DNA of 64,000 bases, taken from assembly GCF_007830125.1 (NCBI RefSeq), contig NZ_VLLG01000002.1, positions 1,310,550 to 1,374,549 of the forward strand, in the 5' to 3' direction. Positions 25,091 through 35,685 of this stretch are shown here, in pieces. This DNA is from Chitinophaga japonensis (GTDB taxonomy: Bacteria > Bacteroidota > Bacteroidia > Chitinophagales > Chitinophagaceae). Positions within the stretch are counted from its first letter, which is position 1; the number at the start of each line of letters is the position of its first letter. The notes beneath the pieces were generated by a model. The model saw only the letters and a list, made by a program, of their open reading frames with translations. It was not told where the DNA came from and searched no databases. A program made the translations under genes and the position numbers.

Positions 25091-25543
25091 ATGCAGGCTG
25101 CAAAATCACTGAAGGCACGCAAACGGGTGGCGCTGATAGCGCATGACCATAAAAAACAGGAGCTGATAGAATGGGCGGTGTACAACAAGGCCGTGCTCAG
25201 CCGTCATGAGCTCTATGCCACCGGCACCACCGGCCGGTTGCTGGAAGACCACCTGGACATTCCTGTGCGCAAGCTGCTGAGCGGCCCCCTGGGCGGCGAT
25301 CAGCAGATAGGGGCCATGGTGGCCGAAGGGGCGGTAGATGCCATCATCTTCTTCTGGGATCCCATGGAAGCCCTGCCCCATGATCCCGATATCAAGGCCC
25401 TGCTGCGCCTCTGCGCCGTATGGAACATCCCGATGGCCTGTAACCGCTCCACCGCCGACTTTTTACTGACATCGCCGCTGATGCACCAGGATTACGAGGT
25501 GATACTACCGGATTATTCCCAGTACCTGGGCAGAAAAGTGTAA
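25091..25543 (+). CDS. mgsA: Methylglyoxal synthase
   Basis: A 150-residue MgsA converting dihydroxyacetone phosphate to methylglyoxal, a bypass relieving phosphate-sugar stress. It aligns by eye with E. coli MgsA almost throughout: ELYATGTTGRLLE, SGPLGGDQQIGA, IIFFWDPMEALPHDPDIKAL with the catalytic Asp/His region, then VWNIPMACNRSTADFLL and the end ILPDYSQYLGRK. The stop codon lies in the left arm of a long inverted repeat. It follows ferritin by 13 bases. Confidence 0.95.
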   Translation: MQAAKSLKARKRVALIAHDHKKQELIEWAVYNKAVLSRHELYATGTTGRLLEDHLDIPVRKLLSGPLGGDQQIGAMVAEGAVDAIIFFWDPMEALPHDPDIKALLRLCAVWNIPMACNRSTADFLLTSPLMHQDYEVILPDYSQYLGRKV

Positions 25544-25649
25544 TTAATAATGAATAATTAAGAATTAATAATATAATAAAGTGCACCGTTGTTTCATTGG
25601 AACACAAGTGTTACAGGAATTATTAATTCTTAATTATTCATTATTAATT
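25542..25649. repeat. Inverted repeat with 31-base arms spanning both flanking stop codons
   Basis: Arms 25542-25572 and 25619-25649 are perfect reverse complements, almost pure A/T (left begins aattaataatgaataatta). The loop is 46 bases. The left arm starts inside the TAA of mgsA and the right arm contains the TAA of the convergent DUF3500 gene. It may act as a bidirectional transcript end; a run of A/T pairs without a GC stem is atypical for an intrinsic terminator. Confidence 0.85.
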
Positions 25650-26699
25650 CTTTAAGGGGTGCCCTGCCTGATAATGTTCCTGCAAAATATCCTCCCCAAA
25701 ATCATTTTTCAGGTCCCGCAGCACGGAATGCACGTGGTTGCCATTGTTCTGCGTATTGTCATACTCTATCAGCACGGCAGGGTTTTGTATGCGGTAATAA
25801 TGGCCGCCTCCCCAGGCCCGGGCGCCGGCCCAGGCAAAATGCATCTGCTCCCAGCCGGCCGCGGCGATCTCTTTCAGTAAAACATCCGCCATCAGCTTCG
25901 TATGGTTATCAATATATACCGCCACCAGTTGCCGCAGCAATTGCTGCTGTTGAGGATTCATGGCCGCGTAGGGCAGTCCCGGCGGGCTTTGCAGCATGGC
26001 TTTGCGCCGGTTGCCGGTCATAATATCATGGGGGGCGGTAGCCTGTATAATAGCCCGGGCCCGCTGCTTTTCGTCCAGGGAGCGAAGCAGCGCAAAGCCC
26101 AGCTCCGCTTCCTGTTTCAATATCTGCAGGCCCTTCTCCTTCCCGGAAGGCACAATGGCCGGGTTGGAGCCAAGAAAGGCCGGGGTAGCCGCCACCAGGC
26201 TATTGCCGGCCGCTGAAAAATTGAGGGATACATGATGCCCTTCCACCCGCCATCCCCAGGGCTGCGCCGGGCCGGGTGTGCCAAAAATGGTAAAGTAATA
26301 CTTGCCCGGGTCCCGGTAATCATCCCCCGGGTCCCGGCCTTCCAGCACTTTTAAAATGCTCTCCAGCGCTATAATGGCCGTCGCTTTTTTATATCCCTGC
26401 GCGCTCATGCAGGTTTGCAGCAGGTGCAGGGCCGCGGCCTTTTGCCGGCTGTTCATAGCCTTCAGGGGCAGGCCTTTCCGCGGCCGGGGCACAAAATGCC
26501 AGTTAAAGCGCTCTTCATCGCCCCAGGCAAAGCTGGCCTGCTGCTTCGCCGCCGGGTCCAATGTTTGCAGGAATGCCTGCGCTGCCGCAGTAATATCATT
26601 TTTATCCGCGGCCGGCTGTGCGCCGGCAGCAGGAGGCAGCGCCCAAAGCGTGCCCAGCAGCAATATAGCGGGTAACTGTAAATGACCTTGATGACGCAT
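25644..26699 (-). CDS. Exported DUF3500 protein
   Basis: A 351-residue protein with a signal peptide ending near GAQPA. It fits the DUF3500 family: FAWGDEERFNWHFVPRPRKG and LKAMNSRQKAAALHLLQTCM near the start, GWRVEGHHVSLNFSAAGN in the middle and MHFAWAGARAWGGGHYYRIQ toward the end, with IEYDNTQNNGNHVHSVLRDL closing. Several conserved His and Asp suggest metal or ligand binding, but no function is established. ATG at 26699 (MRHQGHL) is preferred over a TTG at 26723. It diverges from the GHL10 gene with 83 bases between starts. Confidence 0.8.
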   Translation of the reverse strand: MRHQGHLQLPAILLLGTLWALPPAAGAQPAADKNDITAAAQAFLQTLDPAAKQQASFAWGDEERFNWHFVPRPRKGLPLKAMNSRQKAAALHLLQTCMSAQGYKKATAIIALESILKVLEGRDPGDDYRDPGKYYFTIFGTPGPAQPWGWRVEGHHVSLNFSAAGNSLVAATPAFLGSNPAIVPSGKEKGLQILKQEAELGFALLRSLDEKQRARAIIQATAPHDIMTGNRRKAMLQSPPGLPYAAMNPQQQQLLRQLVAVYIDNHTKLMADVLLKEIAAAGWEQMHFAWAGARAWGGGHYYRIQNPAVLIEYDNTQNNGNHVHSVLRDLKNDFGEDILQEHYQAGHPLKN

Positions 26700-26782
26700 A
26701 ACAGTGGAATTGTACAGAAACAAAATAAGAAAAACGTTTTACTTATTTTCGCAGTTTCAGCATTTAACGTAACGCATTGTAG

Positions 26783-28327
26783 ATGATAATGAAGCATTTA
26801 GTGGCAGGCTTGTTATTGTGGTGGGGGATCACATCATCCGTATATGCGCAGTTGCCGCCCAAGCGGGAGCTGCGGGCAGTATGGATCGCTACCGTGGAGA
26901 ATATTGACTGGCCCTCCCGCCGGGGTCTCAGCACTGAACAGCAAAAACAGGAATTCATCAATATACTGGACCAGCAGCAGCGCAATGGCATGAATGCCGT
27001 AGTGGTGCAGGTACGGCCCGTGGCCGACGCCTTTTATGCTTCCGCCTTTGAGCCCTGGTCGGAATACCTTACCGGCGCCCAGGGGCAGGCACCCAATCCC
27101 TATTACGATCCGCTGGCCTTCATGATAGAAGAAACGCATAAACGGGGCATGGAGTTCCATGCCTGGTTCAATCCCTACCGGGCCATGTTCAATGTCCGGC
27201 GCAGCAGCATTACCCCCGATCATATTACCCGGCTGAAACCGCAGTGGTTCGTTACCTATGGCGATACGAAGTACTTTGATCCCGGCCTGCCGGAAGTGCG
27301 CCAGTACGTGCTGCAGATCGTTACCGACGTGGTAAAGCGTTACGATATTGACGCCGTGCATTTCGACGATTATTTCTACCCCTACCGCATTCCCGGGAAG
27401 GAATTCCCGGACTACAGCTCCTACCGCCGCTATGGCAACAATATGATGCGGGACGACTGGCGCCGGCAGAACGTGGACACCATCATACAGATGATCGGCA
27501 GGGCCATTAAAACGGCCAAGCCCTGGGTAAAGTTCGGCATCAGCCCCTTTGGCGTATGGCGCAATCATGATAAGGACCCGGAGGGTTCCTATACCCATGG
27601 CGGGCAAACCAACTACGACGATCTTTTTGCCGACGTGCTCAAATGGCTGCGGAACGGCTGGATAGATTATGTAGCGCCGCAACTATACTGGGAAAGCGGC
27701 CATCGCCTGGTGGCGTATGAAGTGCTGCTGGACTGGTGGGCCAAACATGGCTACGGGCGGCACGTATACATTGGCCATGGCGCTTACCGTATCAACAGCA
27801 GCGCCGCCTGGCGCAACCCGGCGGAACTGCCGCAGCAGGTCAGCGAGGCCCGCACGCTTAATACGGTGCAGGGCAGCATTTTTTACAGCGCCAAATCATT
27901 TAACGGCAACCCCCGGGGAATAGAGGACAGCCTGCGTAACCACTTTTACCGGTACCCGGCCCTGCGCCCCCTCATGCCCTGGCTGGAGGGCCAGCAGGCG
28001 CCCAAATCGCCCTACTTTATCGATGCTTTTGAACGGCCCCAGGGGTTGGAGCTGTACTGGGCGGACGACGACACCTCCCACCGCACCCGGCAATACGTGC
28101 TGTACCGTTTTGACAGCAGTGAGGTCATTAACCTGAAAGACCCTACGAAGATACTGTCTATCCTGCCGCAGATGCCCGACCCGCACTATACGGATGCCGC
28201 TTATGTGAAAGGGCGCCACTATGTGTACGTGGTCACCGCGCTGGACCGGCTGCAGAATGAAAGCCTGGCCAGTGATCCTTTACGGATGGAGATCGTGAAC
28301 GGGAGAACCCGGTTTTTGTTCCCGTAG
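26783..28327 (+). CDS. Exported GHL10-family glycoside hydrolase-like protein
   Basis: A 514-residue exported protein of the GHL10 family (DUF187), which includes E. coli DigH, a glycosidase acting on denuded peptidoglycan. Signal peptide to about SSVYAQ. The barrel shows KRELRAVWIATVENIDWPS, MEFHAWFNPYRAMF, VHFDDYFYPYRIPG (likely catalytic acid region), KFGISPFGVWRN and IDYVAPQLYWE. A C-terminal fibronectin-like domain begins near residue 420. Starts at 26783 or two codons later. Likely periplasmic cell-wall remodelling. Confidence 0.87.
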   Translation: MIMKHLVAGLLLWWGITSSVYAQLPPKRELRAVWIATVENIDWPSRRGLSTEQQKQEFINILDQQQRNGMNAVVVQVRPVADAFYASAFEPWSEYLTGAQGQAPNPYYDPLAFMIEETHKRGMEFHAWFNPYRAMFNVRRSSITPDHITRLKPQWFVTYGDTKYFDPGLPEVRQYVLQIVTDVVKRYDIDAVHFDDYFYPYRIPGKEFPDYSSYRRYGNNMMRDDWRRQNVDTIIQMIGRAIKTAKPWVKFGISPFGVWRNHDKDPEGSYTHGGQTNYDDLFADVLKWLRNGWIDYVAPQLYWESGHRLVAYEVLLDWWAKHGYGRHVYIGHGAYRINSSAAWRNPAELPQQVSEARTLNTVQGSIFYSAKSFNGNPRGIEDSLRNHFYRYPALRPLMPWLEGQQAPKSPYFIDAFERPQGLELYWADDDTSHRTRQYVLYRFDSSEVINLKDPTKILSILPQMPDPHYTDAAYVKGRHYVYVVTALDRLQNESLASDPLRMEIVNGRTRFLFP

Positions 28328-28415
28328 CCCTCCCGCCTGATGCTGAAGGACTTTTAATAATATTCAAATAATATTTACTGCGTTCCGGGTCCCGCCGCCG
28401 GGTATGGGCAGGTAT

Positions 28416-28474
28416 AAGCGCATCCGGTTGCATTTACAAGCCCGCCCCGGGCTGCTGCGTGCGCTTATTTTTTT
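28416..28474 (+). terminator. Likely terminator with nested hairpins in the GHL10-gltB gap
   Basis: In the 330-base gap, aagcgca (28416-28422) pairs with tgcgctt (28460-28466), enclosing a second hairpin agcccg/cgggct (28439-28453), followed by A and seven Ts (28468-28474). The rest of the gap is AT-rich leader before gltB with no clear -33/-7 pair. Confidence 0.5.
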
Positions 28475-28656
28475 GTCAACTTTCAATAGATTTACTCGTT
28501 TTTTTAAATTCTTCTAAATTTTTGCGGCTAAACAAATGTTTATAAAAAAAATGCCGCATTCCTTTAGTATCTTTAAACCGTTCCCGAAACAATTACGGTA
28601 CCTCAGCCGGCAGCAGCAGCCAGGATATAGTGTACCTGATACAAAAATATAAACGA

Positions 28657-31600
28657 ATGCATGAAGTGAGAAAACAGGAAGGCCTGTACCGCCCGGAATT
28701 TGAACATGACGCCTGTGGAACTGGGTTCACCGCCCACATAAAAGGGCGTAAATCACACCAGATTATACGGGATGCTTTGACAATGCTGGAAAACATGGAG
28801 CACCGCGGGGCCTGCGGTTGCGAACGTACTACCGGCGACGGAGCCGGTATCCTTATCCAGATGCCGCATGAATTTTTCTATGATGAATGCCTGAAAATAG
28901 GTTTTGCCCTCCCCGAATTCGGTAAGTACGGGGTGGGCATGGTGTTTTTCCCCAAAGAGCCCCGCTGGCGCGAAGAGTGCCGGGAGATCATTGAGCGGGC
29001 CGCTGAAAAGCTGGGCCTGGAAATACTCGGCTACCGCAAGGTGCCCGTACGCCCCGATGGCATCGGCGAAAGCGCCCTTTCCGTAGAGCCGGAAATAGAG
29101 CAGGTATTCATTGCCTGCCCCTACCAGATATCCGACCCGGAAGCCTTTGAGCGCAAGCTGTTCGTACTGCGCAACTACGTGTCCAAGACCGTGCGCAATA
29201 CCGTGCCCAAGGAAAAGCAACTGTTCTACATTGCCTCCCTTTCTTACAAAACGATCATATATAAAGGCCAGCTTACCACCTACCAGGTTCGCCACTACTA
29301 CCCGGACCTGAGCGATGAAAAAATGGTGTCTGCCTTTGCCGCCATCCACTCCCGCTTTGCCACCAACACCTTCCCAAGCTGGAAGCTGGCGCACCCTTAC
29401 CGCTACATTGCGCACAACGGGGAGATCAATACCCTGAAAGGGAACCTCAACTGGCTGCGCGCCGGTGAGAAGGACTTTGTGACCAAGTATTTTTCCAAAG
29501 AGGAAATGGACATGCTGCTGCCCATCGTGGAAGATGGACAGTCAGACTCCGCCAGCCTCGATAACGTGATAGAGCTGCTGACCCTCACGGGACGCTCCCT
29601 GCCGCATGTAATGATGATGCTGATCCCCGAGGCATGGGATGGCGATGAGGATATGGACCCCGTGAAGAAAGCTTTCTACGAATACCACGCTTCCCTGATG
29701 GAGCCCTGGGACGGCCCTGCTTCCATCTCCTTTACAGATGGCAAGATCATAGGCGCCACCCTGGATCGTAACGGCCTGCGCCCCAGCCGCTTTGTTGTTA
29801 CCAAGGACGACCGGGTGATCATGGCTTCCGAAGCCGGCGTATTGCCTATAGATCCCAAGAACGTAAAGGAAAAAGGCCGCCTGCAGCCCGGCAAGATGTT
29901 CATCGTGGACATGGACCAGGGCCGCATTATCGGTGACGAGGAGCTGAAGCAGAGCATCTGCTCCCAGCAACCTTATGCAGAGTGGCTCAATAAATACAAG
30001 ATTCGCCTGGAAGAGCTGCCCGAGCCCCGCGTAGCCTTTACCCACCTGGAACATGAACAGATATTTAAATACCAGCGCGCTTTCGGCTACAGCACGGAAG
30101 ACCTGGAGAACATCATTGCGCCCATGGCCATTGACGGCAAAGAGCCGGTAGGCTCTATGGGCACGGATGTACCGCTGGCCGTGCTGAGCGATCAGCCGCA
30201 GCACCTGAGCAGCTACTTCAAGCAACTCTTTGCGCAGGTAACCAACCCGCCCATTGATCCCATCCGGGAAAGGCTGGTAATGTCGCTGGCCACCTTTGTG
30301 GGCAACAACGGCAACCTGCTGGATGAAGATCCGCTGCACTGCCACGGCCTGGCCCTGCGCCACCCGATACTGAACAACCACGAGCTGGAGAAGATCCGCA
30401 GCATTGATACCGGTATCTTCCAGGCCAAAACATTACAGACCTATTTCAGGGCAGACGGTAAGCCCGGCTCCCTGGAAAAGGGCCTCACCCGCCTTTGCCG
30501 CTACGCGGTGGATGCGGTAGAGGACGGCTTTGAGGTGATCATCCTCTCCGACCGCGCCATTGATTCCGAGCACGCGCCCATTCCTTCCCTGCTGGCCGCT
30601 TCTGCCGTGCACCACCACCTCATCCGCAAAGGATGCCGTGGCCAGGTAGGCATTATTGTGGAAGCCGGCGATGTATGGGAAGTGCACCACTTTGCCTGCC
30701 TGCTGGGCTTTGGCGCTACCGCCATCAACCCTTACCTGGCGCTGAGCACCATCCGGGATATGAAGCTGGGCGGCAAGCTGGATACGGAGCTGGATGTAGA
30801 CAAGCTCAAAAAGAACTACGTAAAGGCGGTATGCGAAGGCCTGCTGAAAGTGTTCTCCAAAATGGGCATCTCCACCCTGCAGTCTTACCAGGGTGCGCAG
30901 ATCTTCGAGATACTGGGCATTAACCAGCAGGTAGTGGATAAATATTTCACCGGCGCCGTTTCCCGCCTGCAGGGCATGGGCCTGGATGAAATAGCCCGCG
31001 AAACTTTGGCCAAACACGGCATGGGCTACGGCCGCAAGGAAACGCCCGTGCAGCGTTTAACCGTAGGCGGTATCTACCAGTGGAAGCGCAAGGGCGAGTT
31101 CCACCTGTTCAATCCTACTACCATACACCTGCTGCAATACGCCACCCGCATGGGCGATTACAGCCTGTTTAAAAAATATTCCAAGGCGGTGAACGAGCAA
31201 AGTGAAAAAGCCTGCACACTGCGCAGCCTCTTCACTTTCAAGCGCAGCCGGCCGGCGGTTCCCATTGAGGAAGTAGAATCGGCGGAAAGCATCCTGAAAC
31301 GCTTCGCTACCGGCGCCATGAGCTTCGGCTCTATTTCGCACGAGGCGCACTCCACGCTGGCCATTGCCATGAACCGCATTGGCGCCAAGAGCAATACCGG
31401 TGAAGGCGGCGAAGATGAGATCCGCTATGAGCGGCTGCCCAACGGCGACAACATGCGCTCCGCCATCAAGCAGGTGGCCAGTGGCCGTTTCGGCGTCACC
31501 AGCTACTACCTCACCAATGCGGATGAGCTGCAGATAAAGATGGCCCAGGGCGCCAAGCCCGGCGAGGGCGGACAACTGCCCGGCCATAAGGTGGACCAGT

Positions 31601-33189
31601 GGATCGCCAAAGTGCGGCACTCCACGCCCGGCGTAGGCCTCATATCCCCGCCGCCCCACCACGACATTTATTCTATCGAGGACCTGGCACAATTGATATT
31701 TGACCTGAAGAACGCCAACCGCGCCGCCCGCATCAGCGTAAAGCTGGTGTCCAAAGCAGGGGTAGGCACTATTGCCGCAGGGGTGGCCAAAGCCCATGCA
31801 GACGTGGTGCTGATATCCGGCCACGACGGCGGTACGGGCGCTTCCCCGGTAAGCTCCATCAAGCATGCCGGCCTGCCCTGGGAACTGGGCCTGGCGGAAA
31901 CTCACCAGACACTGGTGCGTAACAAGCTGCGCAGCAGGGTAGTGGTGCAGACCGACGGACAACTGAAAACCGGCCGCGACATCGCCATCGCCACCCTGCT
32001 GGGCGCCGAGGAATGGGGCGTGGCCACCGCCGCCCTGGTGGTGGAAGGCTGCATCATGATGCGTAAATGCCACCTGAATACCTGCCCCGTGGGCGTGGCT
32101 ACACAGGATGCAGAGCTGCGCAAGCGCTTTGCCGGCAACCCGGATCACGTGGTGAACCTCTTCAAGTTCCTGGTAGAGGAGCTGCGCGAGATCATGGCGG
32201 ACCTGGGCTTCCGCACCATCAACGAAATGGTGGGCCAGGTAGACTCCCTGCAGGTAAGGGAAGGGCTGCAGCACTGGAAGTACAGGCACCTGGACCTGTC
32301 GCCCATCCTGTACAAAGAACCGGCCGCTCCCGAAGTGGGCCTGTACAAGCAGGAAGAGCAGGACCACGGTATCAGCGAAGTGCTGGACTGGAAGCTGCTG
32401 AAAGCGGCCCAGCCGGCGCTGGAAAAGAAGACCCGTGTGTTCCACCAGTTCCCGGTGATCAATACGGACCGCTCCGTAGGCACCATTCTGAGCAACGAAA
32501 TATCCAAAATTTATAAGGGCGAAGGACTGCCTGAAGATACCATCCACTTCAAATTCCAGGGCTCTGCCGGCCAGAGCTTCGGCGCCTTTAATACCAAAGG
32601 CGTTACCCTGGAGCTGGAAGGCGAGGCCAACGACTACTTCGGTAAAGGATTGTCCGGCGCCAAGCTCATCGTATATCCTCATGCAGAGGCGGGCTTTAAA
32701 GCGGAAGAGAACATCATTGCCGGTAACGTGGCCTTCTACGGCGCTACTTCCGGCGAGGCATACATCCGCGGCAAGGCCGGCGAGCGCTTCTGCGTGCGCA
32801 ACTCCGGCGCCACCGTGGTGGCAGAAGGCGTGGGCGACCACGGTTGTGAATATATGACCGGCGGCCGTGCCGTGATACTGGGAGAAACCGGCCGCAACTT
32901 CGGCGCAGGCATGAGTGGCGGTATCGCCTTTGTGTATGATGTAAAAAATGTTTTCGCCAACCGTTGCAACAAGGATATGATAGACCTGGACCCGCTGGAC
33001 CAGGAAGATATTACGGCCCTGCATGACCTTATTACCAAGCATCATGCTTATACCAACAGTACGGTGGCCAAATTCATATTAAAGGATTGGGAGAACCAGT
33101 TACGCCATTTTGTAAAGGTGTTCCCGAAAGAATACAAGGCCGTGCTGCGGACCGCAAAGTCAGAAGGTCAGAAAGTGGAAAAATCCTGA
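28657..33189 (+). CDS. gltB: Glutamate synthase large subunit
   Basis: A 1510-residue GltB that makes two glutamates from glutamine and 2-oxoglutarate. Domains in order: class II amidotransferase with nucleophile C20 in HDACGTGF after a short propeptide, a central domain, the FMN-binding synthase domain ([19 protein letters not shown]) with the 3Fe-4S ligands in [17 protein letters not shown], and a C-terminal GxGxG domain ([19 protein letters not shown]). ATG at 28657 gives the canonical short prosequence; an in-frame GTG at 28630 is less likely. gltD follows by 42 bases. Confidence 0.96.
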   Translation: MHEVRKQEGLYRPEFEHDACGTGFTAHIKGRKSHQIIRDALTMLENMEHRGACGCERTTGDGAGILIQMPHEFFYDECLKIGFALPEFGKYGVGMVFFPKEPRWREECREIIERAAEKLGLEILGYRKVPVRPDGIGESALSVEPEIEQVFIACPYQISDPEAFERKLFVLRNYVSKTVRNTVPKEKQLFYIASLSYKTIIYKGQLTTYQVRHYYPDLSDEKMVSAFAAIHSRFATNTFPSWKLAHPYRYIAHNGEINTLKGNLNWLRAGEKDFVTKYFSKEEMDMLLPIVEDGQSDSASLDNVIELLTLTGRSLPHVMMMLIPEAWDGDEDMDPVKKAFYEYHASLMEPWDGPASISFTDGKIIGATLDRNGLRPSRFVVTKDDRVIMASEAGVLPIDPKNVKEKGRLQPGKMFIVDMDQGRIIGDEELKQSICSQQPYAEWLNKYKIRLEELPEPRVAFTHLEHEQIFKYQRAFGYSTEDLENIIAPMAIDGKEPVGSMGTDVPLAVLSDQPQHLSSYFKQLFAQVTNPPIDPIRERLVMSLATFVGNNGNLLDEDPLHCHGLALRHPILNNHELEKIRSIDTGIFQAKTLQTYFRADGKPGSLEKGLTRLCRYAVDAVEDGFEVIILSDRAIDSEHAPIPSLLAASAVHHHLIRKGCRGQVGIIVEAGDVWEVHHFACLLGFGATAINPYLALSTIRDMKLGGKLDTELDVDKLKKNYVKAVCEGLLKVFSKMGISTLQSYQGAQIFEILGINQQVVDKYFTGAVSRLQGMGLDEIARETLAKHGMGYGRKETPVQRLTVGGIYQWKRKGEFHLFNPTTIHLLQYATRMGDYSLFKKYSKAVNEQSEKACTLRSLFTFKRSRPAVPIEEVESAESILKRFATGAMSFGSISHEAHSTLAIAMNRIGAKSNTGEGGEDEIRYERLPNGDNMRSAIKQVASGRFGVTSYYLTNADELQIKMAQGAKPGEGGQLPGHKVDQWIAKVRHSTPGVGLISPPPHHDIYSIEDLAQLIFDLKNANRAARISVKLVSKAGVGTIAAGVAKAHADVVLISGHDGGTGASPVSSIKHAGLPWELGLAETHQTLVRNKLRSRVVVQTDGQLKTGRDIAIATLLGAEEWGVATAALVVEGCIMMRKCHLNTCPVGVATQDAELRKRFAGNPDHVVNLFKFLVEELREIMADLGFRTINEMVGQVDSLQVREGLQHWKYRHLDLSPILYKEPAAPEVGLYKQEEQDHGISEVLDWKLLKAAQPALEKKTRVFHQFPVINTDRSVGTILSNEISKIYKGEGLPEDTIHFKFQGSAGQSFGAFNTKGVTLELEGEANDYFGKGLSGAKLIVYPHAEAGFKAEENIIAGNVAFYGATSGEAYIRGKAGERFCVRNSGATVVAEGVGDHGCEYMTGGRAVILGETGRNFGAGMSGGIAFVYDVKNVFANRCNKDMIDLDPLDQEDITALHDLITKHHAYTNSTVAKFILKDWENQLRHFVKVFPKEYKAVLRTAKSEGQKVEKS

Positions 33190-33231
33190 CCGTAAGCGCC
33201 TTGTTATTTTAATATTAAAAGATCAGAGAAG

Positions 33232-34710
33232 ATGGGTAAACCAACAGGATTTTTGGAATTTACACGCGAATTGCCGGGCAAGGCGGATGTGCAGCAAAGA
33301 AAGCAGCATTATAACGAGTTCGTGGAGCGCTACAGTGAACCGAAGCTCAACGAGCAGGCCGCCCGCTGCATGAACTGCGGTGTACCGTTCTGCCACAGTG
33401 GCTGCCCCCTGGGCAATGTGATCCCTGAATTTAACGATGCCGTATACAAAAAGGACTGGCAGGAGGCGTATGATATATTGACCAGCACCAACAACTTCCC
33501 GGAGTTTACGGGCCGCATATGTCCTGCACCCTGTGAAAGCGCCTGTGTGCTGGGCATCAACCAGCCCCCGGTAGCCATCGAGGAGATAGAGCGCCACATC
33601 ATTGAAATAGCTTTTGATAAAGGACTGGTGCAAGCCAAGGTGCCCCGGGTGCGTACCGGTAAAAAGGTAGCGGTGATTGGCTCCGGTCCCGCAGGCCTGG
33701 CGGCTGCTGCGCAGCTCAATTATGCCGGCCACCAGGTAACCGTGTTTGAAAGAGATGATGCGCCGGGCGGACTGCTGCGCTATGGTATTCCCGATTTTAA
33801 GCTGGAAAAATGGGTGGTAGAGCGCCGCGTGAAGCTGATGGAAGAAGAAGGCGTGGTGTTCCAGTGCAATGCCAATGTAGGCGTGAACGTGAGTGTGAAC
33901 GACCTGCTGCGCGAGTACAACGCCATTGTGCTGGCAGGCGGCTCCACGATTCCCCGCGACCTGAACATCCCCGGCCGTGAGCTGAAAGGCGTTCATTTCG
34001 CCATGGATTTCCTCAGGCAGCAGAACAAAAGAGTAGGCAACCGCCCCGTACAGGGCGAGGATATATGGGCTACGGACAAGAACGTAATAGTGATAGGCGG
34101 CGGCGATACCGGCTCCGACTGTGTGGGCACCTCCAACCGTCATGGTGCTAAAAGCATCACCCAACTGGAGCTGCTGCCCAAACCGCCGGGCGAGCGTACG
34201 CCTTACATGCCCTGGCCTACGTATCCCATGGTGCTGAAAACATCCTCCTCCCATGAAGAAGGTGCAGAGCGCAAGTGGGCCATTGCCACCAAGGAATTTG
34301 TGGGCGATGCCAACGGCAACCTGAAGGCCCTGAAACTGGTGGACCTGCAATGGGCCCTGGGGCAGGATGGCAAGCCGGGCGGTTTCAAGGAAGTGCCGGG
34401 CTCCGAAAGGGAAGTGCCCTGTGAGCTGGCGCTGCTGGCCATGGGCTTTGTGCACCCGCAGCATACCGGTATGCTGGACGACCTGGAAGTAGAAAAGGAT
34501 GAGCGCGGCAATGTGAAGGCCAGCGAAAAGGCCTACCAGACTTCCATACCGAAGGTGTTTGCTGCCGGCGATATGCGCCGTGGCCAGTCCCTGGTGGTAT
34601 GGGCCATCAGCGAAGGCCGTGAGTGCGCGCGTAAAGTAGACGAGTTCCTGATGGGCGGCGTGTCCCAACTGGAAAGCAAGGATCATTCCTTACAAGCAAT
34701 GGCTATTTGA
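33232..34710 (+). CDS. gltD: Glutamate synthase small subunit
   Basis: A 492-residue GltD that feeds electrons from NAD(P)H to GltB. The N-terminal cysteine-rich part ([17 protein letters not shown] and later [12 protein letters not shown]) holds two 4Fe-4S clusters; FAD binds [16 protein letters not shown] and the pyridine nucleotide binds [15 protein letters not shown]. The C-terminal [20 protein letters not shown] completes the FAD site. Cotranscribed with gltB and followed by a strong terminator. Confidence 0.96.
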   Translation: MGKPTGFLEFTRELPGKADVQQRKQHYNEFVERYSEPKLNEQAARCMNCGVPFCHSGCPLGNVIPEFNDAVYKKDWQEAYDILTSTNNFPEFTGRICPAPCESACVLGINQPPVAIEEIERHIIEIAFDKGLVQAKVPRVRTGKKVAVIGSGPAGLAAAAQLNYAGHQVTVFERDDAPGGLLRYGIPDFKLEKWVVERRVKLMEEEGVVFQCNANVGVNVSVNDLLREYNAIVLAGGSTIPRDLNIPGRELKGVHFAMDFLRQQNKRVGNRPVQGEDIWATDKNVIVIGGGDTGSDCVGTSNRHGAKSITQLELLPKPPGERTPYMPWPTYPMVLKTSSSHEEGAERKWAIATKEFVGDANGNLKALKLVDLQWALGQDGKPGGFKEVPGSEREVPCELALLAMGFVHPQHTGMLDDLEVEKDERGNVKASEKAYQTSIPKVFAAGDMRRGQSLVVWAISEGRECARKVDEFLMGGVSQLESKDHSLQAMAI

Positions 34711-34770
34711 TTACTTTTCTTATAAAGTTTTTCTCATAAGCAGGTTTAGATTTTGTTGTAACCTTCAGCC

Positions 34771-34802
34771 GGGCTGGGTTTTTACCCGGCCCTTTCTTTT
34801 TT
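34771..34802 (+). terminator. Rho-independent terminator after gltBD
   Basis: A nine-pair stem (gggctgggt at 34771-34779 with acccggccc at 34784-34792, one G-T pair) is followed by a pyrimidine run ccctttcttttttcc to about 34803. Confidence 0.8.
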
Positions 34803-34894
34803 CCTGCTTCCAGCTTCCAAAGATATAATCCTGCTATCAGCAGGCACAAATCGCCCATTCAGCTATTTAGCTTCCCTTTCCCTCCATCCCCTCC

Positions 34895-34902
34895 TATTTT
34901 TG
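34895..34902 (+). promoter_or_regulatory. -7 box four bases before a start codon, possibly leaderless
   Basis: TATTTTTG fits TAnnTTTG and ends five bases before the ATG at 34907, so a start site at normal distance would fall at or just after the A of the start codon. No -33 TTTG is visible. Confidence 0.35.
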
Positions 34903-34906
34903 TCCC

Positions 34907-35545
34907 ATGTGCCGCCGCTTGTTGCTCATCATTGGTTGCTGCCTGCTGCTGGGCCCTGTAGACGCGCCCGCACAGGATACCGCGGACTTTTCTACTGTAG
35001 CGGATTTTATTTTCAATACCCAACATTACCGGAAAGGCATTTACAAAACCTTCCGCGAGTTCCAGCTCAACAGCCCCGGCGAGCAGGGCGAACTGGTAAT
35101 AAAGAACCGGAGCTCCGCCGCGCAGATCTACCTGCTGGCCAGCAGGAACGAGTTGCATGTGAGGGACAGCAGCGGGCAGGAGCGGAAGGTGAAGGATTAC
35201 TGGGGCTTTTCCGATGGTCAGTACGTATACATCCGCGACAATGGCCTGAACCGCCTGCAGGAAATAGGATACTACTGCCTGTACGAGATACATGCCGTTG
35301 CCGCCATGCCCATGGCTAACCCCAACGCGATAACGTTTAACAACGTGCCTCCGCCCAGCCGGAAGAAAAAAGTGATTAATATCCTCACCGGGCAGGTATA
35401 TGACCTGACCGTCTACAATCTGAAAAAATATATACTCCCACAGGACAAGGCGCTGCTGGCTTCCTTCCTGGAAGACCGCGGGAAGCGGGAAAGAATGGAA
35501 TACTACATACACTGGTTCAACCAGCGCAATACGCCCGTGCTGTGA
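34907..35545 (+). CDS. Exported protein of unknown function
   Basis: A 212-residue protein with a signal peptide (MCRRLLLIIGCCLLLGPVDA) and no membrane segment after it. The mature part has FIFNTQHYRKGIYKTFREFQ and DYWGFSDGQYVYIRDNGLN, a pattern of beta-rich exported proteins I have seen in Bacteroidota but cannot name with confidence. It is flanked by unrelated genes, after the gltBD terminator and 140 bases before tamB. No catalytic motif recognised. Confidence 0.6.
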   Translation: MCRRLLLIIGCCLLLGPVDAPAQDTADFSTVADFIFNTQHYRKGIYKTFREFQLNSPGEQGELVIKNRSSAAQIYLLASRNELHVRDSSGQERKVKDYWGFSDGQYVYIRDNGLNRLQEIGYYCLYEIHAVAAMPMANPNAITFNNVPPPSRKKKVINILTGQVYDLTVYNLKKYILPQDKALLASFLEDRGKRERMEYYIHWFNQRNTPVL

Positions 35546-35685
35546 ACTGCAACTGCGTACACTGTTTTATTTTACCCCTTCGTTGCCTGCCGGATTTACA
35601 GGTATAGATTTTGCTGATCCTCTTTTTTACGCTATCATATGACAAAGCGTTTATTTTCAGTAAATTACCGACGTAATCATTCATA

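Noticed and set aside
31057-33045. 662-codon minus-strand open frame inside gltB
   Set aside because: Antisense shadow of a certain gltB with no family resemblance.
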